Translations under genes and position numbers: made by a program
In this document: positions 53,320-60,925 of the stretch, in pieces
Position numbering within the stretch: position 1 is the first letter of the stretch
How the letters are laid out: every line of letters starts with the position of its first letter
Notes under the pieces: generated by a model
What the model saw: the letters and a program-made list of their open reading frames with translations, nothing else
Told to the model about the DNA's origin: nothing
The model's database searches: none
Source: Flavobacteriaceae bacterium
GTDB taxonomy: Bacteria > Bacteroidota > Bacteroidia > Flavobacteriales > Flavobacteriaceae
DNA length: 64,000 bases
Direction: 5' to 3'
Assembly (NCBI GenBank): GCA_014075215.1
Contig: CP046177.1
Location: 496,001-560,000, forward strand

Positions 53320-56300
53320 TTAATTTCGTAAAAGACTAAAGTTACCTGTTCTTCTTCGTACTCTTCCATTAGTACTCACTAATTCAATTACAAACCAATA
53401 ATCATTTGATGGGAGCAACCTCCCGTTGTACAAACCATCCCACCCGTCATTGTCTATGTTAAAAAAACTCACTCGTTTACCAAACCGATTGAATATTTCC
53501 ACTTTTCCATTTTGAAATAGGTTTCGGCTATATCCTTTGATGTTCCATGTATCATTAACCCCATCATTATTAGGTGTAAAAAACTTAGGAAAGGTAATGA
53601 GTGATATTTCTCTTGAAAGCACACCACAGCCATTTTTATCTCTAATCAAAACTGTGTAAAAACCTCCTTCCAAATTATCGAAAAATGGATCATCCTGAAA
53701 ATCAACGAGAGTAGATAATTGCTCATCTAGTAAACTAAATTCATAATCACCGATTCCAAGGTTTGCTATATCAATGGTAATATTATTGTTGGTTGAATCA
53801 TCAACAAGCACAATCTCTGAATTATCCAGCATGGCAATTTCAGATTCGACGATAGTAATTTCTTTAGAGGCAGATAAGCAACCAAATTGAGAAGTAGCTA
53901 CAACTGTATAAGTTCCTACCTGAGTAATGGTTGCTGACATATCAGAACTTACAGCCAATCCTGATTCATCTGTCCACTCATAGGAATAGTTCCCACTGGG
54001 ATTTTGTACAGAAACTTCTAATTGAGGACTTTCTGTGATGCAAATCACATCTGTTTCCTGTAATTCAAAATTAGGTTTATCTCTTACAATAAATTCTATC
54101 GTTGTCTCGTCATAGCAATCTATAAATATTGGATTGATAACCCTAGCTGTGATGGTCTGTGATGCTGTTATAAAAGGATTAGGTAATGGGCTTGGAAGCA
54201 ATATTCCATTTTCATCAGTATATTCAACGGCCATTCCGGTTTGTGAACCGAGCAAAGTGCTTTCGATAGTGGATGTATCAAAAGAAATCATGCCATCAAA
54301 ATCATCATCACACTGTTCCTGGACAGGCAAAGGATTGGCAATGGGTACGGCAATCACCGTAAAATTGATAGTTGTTTCATCAAAACAGGCTCCGTCTGGG
54401 TCTTGAGAATTTGTATTCACTACTGTTGCAGTAATGGTTTGAGAAGCGGTAATAAAGGGATTTGGAAGTGGACTTGGTAAAGTGTTTCCACTTTGGTCTT
54501 TGTAGGTAACAGAGACATTTGTCTGCCCATTAAGAATGGTTGATTCAATATTAGAAGTATCAAAAGCAAAAAGTCCATCTCTATCCCCGTCACACTGTTC
54601 AGAAATCACAACAGGATGAGCAACAGGAACAGTTTCTACATGAAGGGTAATATGGTGTCCCAAACCTAAGCAATCATTATCTAGTTCACTGTCGACACGG
54701 ACATAGATATTTTGTGAATTGGGATAGCCAACATTTTGGTAATTGGAAATATCTGTAATTGGATTGATTTCTGAAAGTGCATCTGCTTGGTTTCGGTAGT
54801 AGTTGATGATCAGTTGTTGACCTACAGGAAATAAAGATTGTATCTCAGCATTCACCGAACTAAAATCAAAGGTAGCAACGCCGTCAGTAGTATCAGTACC
54901 ACCACATTGATAGAATTCTCTTAATAGAGAGCTAGGGATTTGAGTTGTTGAGACAGTGAGGTTTACCTGAGCAATCCGGTAACAGCTATTTGCATTCTCA
55001 ATTCTTGCCCATACCGCATCGGTACTTACCGTTTCATTGGTATAGGCTGTTGTATTTGTTATCGCATTTGAACCACTCTGGGCTTCTGATTGTAATTCAT
55101 AAAACGTGATGGTTTCGTTTTGCTCATTTGCCGAGAGTTCGGCATTTACCTCGGTTAGATTAAAAACACTAAATCCGTCTAAATCATCATCACATTGCTT
55201 GAGTTCTACTACAGAAGTCACTTCAGGAAGTTCATATACTTCAATATCAAATGAAGTTGAGGCTGTACAATTTGTATTTTGGATATTGACTACTTGAACG
55301 TAGATAGTTTCATTTGGATTGGTATTTTGATATTCAGTAGGGTTTGGAATTTGATTGATAAGCCCACTATCTGTATAGTAGTTGACAGTAAAATCAGATG
55401 CAGACTGTCCATCTAAAATAGCTGTTGTATTTTGTGTTAAATCAAACTCTATTCTTCCATCAGTATCAGTTCCTACACTGGTGTTATCACAAAACGATAG
55501 CGTTGGAACATTTGTTGAAGGAGTTGGAGATTCAAAGACCTGAATTTCAAAAGTAGTGATAGCAATACATTCTGTGTTTCCATTATTTTGAACACTAGCA
55601 ACAATAGTTTGAAGAGTATACCTTGTATTGTTGATGTAATTGTTGGGATCAGTAATCGGATTGTTATTATCAAAATCATCTTGAGAGGCAAAGTATGTGA
55701 CAGTAAACATTGACGGGTCCTGTCCATTCAAAATAGTAGTATCTTGACTTTTTAAATTGAAGTTAAAAAAGCCATCATTGTTATCATCACATACCAAAAT
55801 AGAAGGAACACTTGTACTAGGTGTTGGGCTTTCAAAAACTTGAATGTCAAAATTAGTAGTAGCTTCACACGTTGCATTTTGAACATTGTGAACACTTACT
55901 ACAATATTTTGAGTTGTTACAGCAGTGTTTATATAATTACTTGGGTCTGTAATCGGATTGTTATTATCGTAATCTGTTTGTGAGGCATAGTAGATTACCT
56001 CAAAATCTGTAGGGTCTTGTCCATTTAAAATAGATGTCTCTCGTAGAGTTAAATCAAAAACGGAAAAACCATCATTATCGGTATCACAAGTTTTTAGTGG
56101 GGAAAGATTTGTACTTGGTATTGGACTTTCAAAAACTTGAATATCAAAAGTAGTAATTGCTTCACAGTCTGAATTGTGTGTGTTTTTAACACTAGCTACA
56201 ATAGTTTGTAGGGTGAATGCTATGAGGTTCGTATAATTACTTGAATCTGCAATGGGATTGTTATTTGTATAATCCGCAATGGAGGCATAGTAAGTAATAT

Positions 56301-57768
56301 TAAAACCTGATGGGTTCTGACTTCCCAATATCGCATTACTTTGCAAGGAAAGATCAAAAGAAGAAAACCCATCGTTATCATCATCACAGATTAGGAGATT
56401 TTGAGGACTATTTGCCTGTGGAGCTTTAAAAATAATTACTTCTTGACTATCAGTAAAGGTTTGACTACCTACATTAACCGTAAGTGTAACAGTAAATTGC
56501 CCAGAACTAGCGTAGATGTGAGTTGGATTCTCTAGGGTGGATGTTGTCCCATCTCCAAAACCCCACTCAAGACTGTCGTAGCTCTCTGAAATATTAGCAA
56601 AAAATTCTGTGACATCTCCTTCACAGGTATTCTCAAACTGAAAGCCTACATTAAAAAAAGATTGGATAAATATAGGCAGACCAAGTTCTGCACTTCCAGT
56701 ACCTAGGTCAATCGCATCTTTTTGAAAATCACATCCGGTTCCCAAAATATTTGGATTATTTATAACACTCAAGTAAGGAATAGCAGGGTCAGTGAGTTGA
56801 TTTGGTGCTCTTGTTATATATATTTTCCCATCTGGTGCAGCTTGTATGGCAGCCCAATTGCTCAATGGAAAAAGCCCGGTAAGCTTTACTTTTGAAGCAG
56901 CAATATCATTTGCTAATAAATTATATTGTAAGACACCATTCTGAGAATTATCTCCAGCAAAAAGCCCCGTTACGTACAATATATTTCCATTACTTGAAAA
57001 CTCTAAACCATGTGGATGTACATCTTCATCATCGGTAATCTCAATAGGATTACTCGGAATTCCTGTTGATGTATCAAAATCAAATATTTCTGTGACATTA
57101 TCAATAGTATGTCCTATAGCTAATTTTTTACCATTAGGTGCTAATTTTATATACCCAGAATTAAATCCATCCTCAGTATAATTACCTCCAATTACAGTCT
57201 CTACTGGTGATGATGAGAGACCTGAATCAGTTACTAAATATGAAAAAAAAGTACCAGTTGTATGAGTAATTACCCATACATCATTGCCATTTGCGTGATT
57301 TACTGCGGTAATTCTTTGATCAATTGATGACTCAATAAGTACTCTTTTATTAGTAACATCGCCTAAACCTCCGTCTAGGCTCATATCGATTTCTGAGTAT
57401 TCAAACCTTCCATTAGTGTTAATTATAAGAACAAGATATTTGCCATTTGAGTTTGGGATAGGAACTGTTGTTAAAGTAAAAAGAATCCCATTTTGGGATA
57501 GCCCCGTCCCATTTGGCATAACTTGATGGTTTTTATTCCAAACAGTCAGACCATCTGTATAAAACAGAAGATTTCCATCAGAGTCAGAAATGGATGCAGA
57601 ACCTTTCCTTGCATCCATTTGACTATCTTGCAGTACGGTAACTGAGCCAGTAGAAAAATCTAATCCAGCTCTGTTACCGAAATACCAAATATCTCCTTCT
57701 TTTTGTGCATGTAGCTGTATGCTAACAATCAACGAGAAGTAAAATAATATAGAGCGTAGAATCTGCAT
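53320..57768 (-). CDS. Giant cell-surface protein with PKD and repeated modules, T9SS type B C-terminal domain
   Basis: The 1482-residue protein has a signal peptide (about 1-21), an N-terminal propeller-like region (KEGDIWYFGNRAGLDFSTG and a search for further WD-like blades to about 370), a PKD domain (EWGFGDGTTSTLENPTHIY, near 400-450), then eight modules each opening with a Cys-Asp motif such as CDDDNDGF, CDTDNDGF or CDDDFDGM. It ends with an Ig-like part and the gliding-motility-associated sorting domain (FFTPNNDGVNDTWNIKGYS to NDYWFVIELV). It should be carried out by the type IX system and held at the surface. An adhesin role is likely but unproven. Confidence 0.9.
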   Translation of the reverse strand: MQILRSILFYFSLIVSIQLHAQKEGDIWYFGNRAGLDFSTGSVTVLQDSQMDARKGSASISDSDGNLLFYTDGLTVWNKNHQVMPNGTGLSQNGILFTLTTVPIPNSNGKYLVLIINTNGRFEYSEIDMSLDGGLGDVTNKRVLIESSIDQRITAVNHANGNDVWVITHTTGTFFSYLVTDSGLSSSPVETVIGGNYTEDGFNSGYIKLAPNGKKLAIGHTIDNVTEIFDFDTSTGIPSNPIEITDDEDVHPHGLEFSSNGNILYVTGLFAGDNSQNGVLQYNLLANDIAASKVKLTGLFPLSNWAAIQAAPDGKIYITRAPNQLTDPAIPYLSVINNPNILGTGCDFQKDAIDLGTGSAELGLPIFIQSFFNVGFQFENTCEGDVTEFFANISESYDSLEWGFGDGTTSTLENPTHIYASSGQFTVTLTVNVGSQTFTDSQEVIIFKAPQANSPQNLLICDDDNDGFSSFDLSLQSNAILGSQNPSGFNITYYASIADYTNNNPIADSSNYTNLIAFTLQTIVASVKNTHNSDCEAITTFDIQVFESPIPSTNLSPLKTCDTDNDGFSVFDLTLRETSILNGQDPTDFEVIYYASQTDYDNNNPITDPSNYINTAVTTQNIVVSVHNVQNATCEATTNFDIQVFESPTPSTSVPSILVCDDNNDGFFNFNLKSQDTTILNGQDPSMFTVTYFASQDDFDNNNPITDPNNYINNTRYTLQTIVASVQNNGNTECIAITTFEIQVFESPTPSTNVPTLSFCDNTSVGTDTDGRIEFDLTQNTTAILDGQSASDFTVNYYTDSGLINQIPNPTEYQNTNPNETIYVQVVNIQNTNCTASTSFDIEVYELPEVTSVVELKQCDDDLDGFSVFNLTEVNAELSANEQNETITFYELQSEAQSGSNAITNTTAYTNETVSTDAVWARIENANSCYRIAQVNLTVSTTQIPSSLLREFYQCGGTDTTDGVATFDFSSVNAEIQSLFPVGQQLIINYYRNQADALSEINPITDISNYQNVGYPNSQNIYVRVDSELDNDCLGLGHHITLHVETVPVAHPVVISEQCDGDRDGLFAFDTSNIESTILNGQTNVSVTYKDQSGNTLPSPLPNPFITASQTITATVVNTNSQDPDGACFDETTINFTVIAVPIANPLPVQEQCDDDFDGMISFDTSTIESTLLGSQTGMAVEYTDENGILLPSPLPNPFITASQTITARVINPIFIDCYDETTIEFIVRDKPNFELQETDVICITESPQLEVSVQNPSGNYSYEWTDESGLAVSSDMSATITQVGTYTVVATSQFGCLSASKEITIVESEIAMLDNSEIVLVDDSTNNNITIDIANLGIGDYEFSLLDEQLSTLVDFQDDPFFDNLEGGFYTVLIRDKNGCGVLSREISLITFPKFFTPNNDGVNDTWNIKGYSRNLFQNGKVEIFNRFGKRVSFFNIDNDGWDGLYNGRLLPSNDYWFVIELVSTNGRVRRRTGNFSLLRN
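55500..56420 (-). repeat. Tandem repeat of about 300 bp inside the giant surface-protein gene
   Basis: Three consecutive modules are similar at DNA level: the block TTTCAAAAACTTGAAT(A/G)TC recurs at about 55832 and 56127, with a related copy near 55530. Each unit encodes about 100 residues. A weaker related pair (GTAATGGGCTTGGAAG-like blocks) lies at about 54180 and 54450. Such repeats allow slippage or recombination and can change protein length. Confidence 0.7.
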
Positions 57769-57786
57769 TAATCATCAATAGCTTGT

Positions 57787-58089
57787 TTATTTTAGAAAAT
57801 TTTTGATCATTTTTTTTAGATTCACATAAAGATGTTCTCCATCATAGAAAGCAAAAGGTTTTCTGAGTCTCTTATTATCACGAACCCTATAAAATCGGTT
57901 AGAAATGGTGTCATTTCCTATTTTGATTCTAAATGTGGTGATAGTATCTGTAGAAGTCATTTTTTTGAAATCATCTACCTTCTGATAGATTCCCTTTGAA
58001 AAGGTATTTCTATCCTGACTGTACAAAATAAAACTATTTCCTATCAAGAATGCATATACAATTATGCTATTAAAGTTTAGTTTTATCAT
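57787..58089 (-). CDS. Small exported protein of unknown function
   Basis: The 100-residue product has a signal peptide (about 1-24) and a short mature part (DRNTFSKGIYQKVDDFKKM, RIKIGNDTISNRFYRVRDN). I recognise no family. It is the third of a same-strand series of small exported proteins downstream of the RHS toxin gene, and its GIYQKVDDF resembles KIYQKIDTM in the first of them, so it may be a distant relative or immunity-type protein. The evidence is positional. Confidence 0.6.
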   Translation of the reverse strand: MIKLNFNSIIVYAFLIGNSFILYSQDRNTFSKGIYQKVDDFKKMTSTDTITTFRIKIGNDTISNRFYRVRDNKRLRKPFAFYDGEHLYVNLKKMIKNFLK

Positions 58090-58102
58090 AATTAATTTAA
58101 AA

Positions 58103-58654
58103 TTACCAATCTGGCTCCAAATCTAAAAACTCTTTAGGAACTCTAATTGGGATATATGAACTTGCCCAACCATTTTCTGGCAAAGCAGTAGCCCCATGAG
58201 GTTTTTCAATCAGAACAATTGAATCGCGTCCATAAATTTTTATTTCTTCATGAGATACATAACCACCACCGTCTCCTCTATAAAATTGTTCAACAAAAAT
58301 TTTTCCTTTTTTCTGTCCATAATAGCCCATTCGACCTCTTTTGGGATTTAATGAGGCTTTATTTAACACTTCTGTAGCTATTGTAGCTACTTTTCCATTC
58401 TTTAAGAAGACCAAGAAAAAAATTGTTTTATTTTTTGGTTTTACTACTTTATAGTATTTGACTTCTTCTCCAGATTGATAAAAATTTGCTTTAAGCCTAT
58501 ATATAGTGGACTCGGTATCAAATGGTAAATCTACAGGTTTAAGTTTATAAAAACGATTTTTTGAAACCCGTGGAATTCCCTTCTCATTTCTTTTGAGTGA
58601 ATAACAAGAATTAAGCAATAGAAAAAGCATAATAAGTAAACTATTTCTTACCAT
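58103..58654 (-). CDS. Small lipoprotein, paralogue of the adjacent putative immunity protein
   Basis: The 183-residue product has a lipoprotein signal with the lipobox Cys near residue 17 (LLLNSCYSLKRN). Compared with the neighbour at 58662-59219 it shares the order of segments: a RFYKL-like start, then NPKRGRMGYY against NPEKSQMGVI, a DSIVLIEK/DSLYLKS strand, and a final EPDW against KPDW. The two are probably diverged duplicates. In a polymorphic toxin locus such arrays are often spare immunity genes; here that is inference. Confidence 0.7.
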   Translation of the reverse strand: MVRNSLLIMLFLLLNSCYSLKRNEKGIPRVSKNRFYKLKPVDLPFDTESTIYRLKANFYQSGEEVKYYKVVKPKNKTIFFLVFLKNGKVATIATEVLNKASLNPKRGRMGYYGQKKGKIFVEQFYRGDGGGYVSHEEIKIYGRDSIVLIEKPHGATALPENGWASSYIPIRVPKEFLDLEPDW

Positions 58655-58661
58655 AAATAAG

Positions 58662-59219
58662 TTACCAGTCTGGTTTCCAGCCTTCTAAAAATGTATTATT
58701 AATATTATATTTCATATATACTCTAGTTCCCATATGGGGATGTCCAACACTTTTTAGATACAGACTATCTCCTTTAATGGTAAGTATAGCATTCGAGATA
58801 TCGGCTTTACACTGATTTATTATTAAATGTCTTGTATAAATGATTTTCTCAACATCATATATAACACCCATTTGAGATTTTTCTGGGTTAAAATCTTCTC
58901 TAGATATTTTATAATTTGAGAGTAGTTTATGATTTTTAGAATCATAGCCTACTCTATTGAATACACTAAATTTACCGCTTCCATAAAATCTAAGAAAATT
59001 ATTTCCAAATTTACTATTGTCTGTATTGTAAAAATAATCGTTATCAATACGTCCTATTTCCTTATATAAAACCATAGTGTCTATTTTTTGATAGATTTTA
59101 TTAGAATATTTCTTTGATTTTATTATATCTCTAGGTTGCTTATATTGTGTAACAACACCCTTATAGCAACATGACTGTATTATAGTCAATAATGTGATAT
59201 ATTTGATAAACTTTACCAT
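58662..59219 (-). CDS. Small lipoprotein, putative immunity protein of the RHS toxin
   Basis: The 185-residue product has a lipoprotein signal with a Cys pair near residue 17-18 (LLTIIQSCCYKG). Its ATG overlaps the last 7 bases of the toxin reading frame (stop at 59213), so in the intact locus the two would have been translationally coupled, as toxin and immunity pairs often are. A periplasmic lipoprotein suits protection against a toxin delivered from outside. No family is recognised; the immunity role is inferred from position and from its tandem paralogue. Confidence 0.65.
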   Translation of the reverse strand: MVKFIKYITLLTIIQSCCYKGVVTQYKQPRDIIKSKKYSNKIYQKIDTMVLYKEIGRIDNDYFYNTDNSKFGNNFLRFYGSGKFSVFNRVGYDSKNHKLLSNYKISREDFNPEKSQMGVIYDVEKIIYTRHLIINQCKADISNAILTIKGDSLYLKSVGHPHMGTRVYMKYNINNTFLEGWKPDW

Positions 59220-59635
59220 AGTGTATATCGGTTTTGAGATTGATATTGAATATATGGATTTATTTCATCAGATGTTGAAGTAAAACCTCCTTGAGGTTTG
59301 AAAAAATAGTGTGCCATGATATTTTGGATTGGGTGACCAACATGTCTATAAGAGTCAATTCCTATTCTTAAATCACCCCAGCCAATATAAGCCGCCCCTA
59401 ACCTATACTTAGGTCCAACCTCATTTACTGGACCGTAAGGATGATTAGCTCCAAATCCTAAATCTGTTCCTTTTGGAACTTTACTAAATATTCTACCAAA
59501 TATACCTTTTTCAGGTTTTATTTTTGATTCTTCATCAAATACTCTCTTGCCAGTAAAAATATTAAATCCTGCCCTAAAGTTTTTTATTCCAATTTGAAAA
59601 GCTGCAGTTCTACGTTCATCTGTCCCTCCCGTATT
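59213..59635 (-). pseudogene. RHS polymorphic toxin (type 23 domain), C-terminal part cut off by IS110
   Basis: The 140 codons encode the C-terminal half of the toxin type 23 domain: RRTAAFQIGIKNFRAGFNIF, GPKYRLGAAYIGWGDLRIG, the HVGHPIQNIMAHYFF block and the ending NPYIQYQSQNRYTLW. There is no start codon, and an in-frame TAG stands just before the first codon (AAT at 59635). That AAT corresponds to AAT at 60985-60983 in the main RHS frame. Joining them gives the continuous peptide RYENDDSNTGGTDERRTAAF. Confidence 0.85.
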
Positions 59636-59679
59636 CTATGATAAAAACAAGTAAAAGTTGAGATATTATTTTTACTAAT

Positions 59680-60675
59680 TTATGCAGCAAATTTAAAAGT
59701 ATCTACATAGGGTGTTTGTCGTTTGACAACGGCAAACACTCTTGCTATTAATTTGTTTCTAATAATGTTAACGGTACTCATTTTACTTTTGCCTTGTTTT
59801 ATTCTTTTATGATAGTATAATTTCATTTCTGGGTTATGTTGTATAGCAGAAATAGCGCACATATTAATAATTGCTTTCAATTTTTTATTAGCCAAATGAG
59901 AGACTTTTGTACGTCCTTTAATACTAGTTCCAGATTGGTAAGGAAAAGGAGCAACACCACAATAAGAGGCAAACTTTCTCCAGTTTTCAAATTTTGAAAA
60001 ATTGTCAGTAAACACAATCATCATTATAGCAGTTTGCATTCCTATACCTTTAACACTAGTAACAAGTTTATAGGTTTCTTTTAACATTATATTTTGGTCA
60101 ATAATAGCTTGCATTTGAGTATTAATCTTGTGTATTTGTTTGGTTAGTTCTGCAATCATTTTTTGTTGAACGTCAAAGATTATTTTATACTCTTTTGCTT
60201 TATAAATTCTTTTTTGTTCTTTCAAAGTAACTTTAAAACCAGCTCTTTGTTTGTTAAGTTTTGTCCTTAAAGATAAGAGACTTTTTAGTTGTAATATACT
60301 TCTTTTAGGTAGCTTACTGGGTTTAAGTTCTTCTTTTAATCGATACCCATATAGAGCAATGCGTTTGGCATCAATTTGGTCATCCTTTCCACGAGCAATA
60401 CCAATAGATCTTTTAATTTCTAAACCAGAAGCTATGAAAAAAGATAATTTTTGTTCAGTTAAAGACACAGATAATAAATGAGAGTACATTCCTGTATGTT
60501 CAAATACAAACATGGTTTCTTCTTTAGAGAAAGACGAATTTTTAAAACTCCACTTTAGCATTAATTTAAATCCAGATTTACTGTTCTCAAACTGTTGAAC
60601 AATTTGTTTAGAATAGATACAAACATCAATTAATAATTTACTGACATCGATTCCGATAATTTCATTTGTTTTCAT
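59680..60675 (-). CDS. IS110-family transposase (DEDD recombinase)
   Basis: The 331-residue protein has a RuvC-like DEDD domain with Asp10 (GIDVSK), Glu59 (FVFEHTG), Asp99 and Asp102 (KDDQIDAKR), a coiled middle part, and a transposase_20 domain with the conserved serine region YQSGTSIKGR near 247-255. Family members recombine DNA using a bridge RNA encoded in the element. The frame is intact and the key residues are present, so the element is probably active. The stop lies about 40 bases from the right end. Confidence 0.93.
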   Translation of the reverse strand: MKTNEIIGIDVSKLLIDVCIYSKQIVQQFENSKSGFKLMLKWSFKNSSFSKEETMFVFEHTGMYSHLLSVSLTEQKLSFFIASGLEIKRSIGIARGKDDQIDAKRIALYGYRLKEELKPSKLPKRSILQLKSLLSLRTKLNKQRAGFKVTLKEQKRIYKAKEYKIIFDVQQKMIAELTKQIHKINTQMQAIIDQNIMLKETYKLVTSVKGIGMQTAIMMIVFTDNFSKFENWRKFASYCGVAPFPYQSGTSIKGRTKVSHLANKKLKAIINMCAISAIQHNPEMKLYYHKRIKQGKSKMSTVNIIRNKLIARVFAVVKRQTPYVDTFKFAA

Positions 60676-60710
60676 AATTTTGTAATTAGATATTAATAAT
60701 AGTTACTTAA

Positions 60711-60840
60711 ACTAAGACCTTTAATAAGGGCAGAAACTGAAATTCTATATGGTTCTAAGTAACTTTTAAAAAGAACGGAGACTAATACGGGGGATGGCTC
60801 TAAAAAGCTAGCTGGCCGCTAAAGTTCACTCCGTTCTTTT
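60711..60840 (-). ncRNA. Putative bridge RNA of the IS110 element
   Basis: Read on the transposase strand, the left end holds a stem of 12 perfect pairs (AAAAGAACGGAG at 60840-60829 with its complement at 60780-60769) closing a 48-nt loop, then a 9-bp stem (AGTTACTTA at 60764-60756 with its complement at 60719-60711). The first loop contains CCCGTATT (60791-60784), complementary to AATACGGG at the right side of the insertion site. The second contains ATAGAAT (60748-60742), identical to the element's right end. This order, target loop then donor loop, is that of IS110 bridge RNAs. RNA ends are not known. Confidence 0.65.
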
Positions 60841-60925
60841 GTGTTTTTGGTTATCAACAAAATAAGAGTTATTAACAAAGAAAAAAAGAAGCAAAAAAAG
60901 AAATTTCATCATAACTATTATGTTT

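Noticed and set aside
60826..60912. Small minus-strand ORF with a signal-peptide-like start right after the RHS stop, first taken for a truncated immunity gene
   Set aside because: The GAAT junction analysis places it inside the IS110 left end, so it is part of the element's non-coding region.
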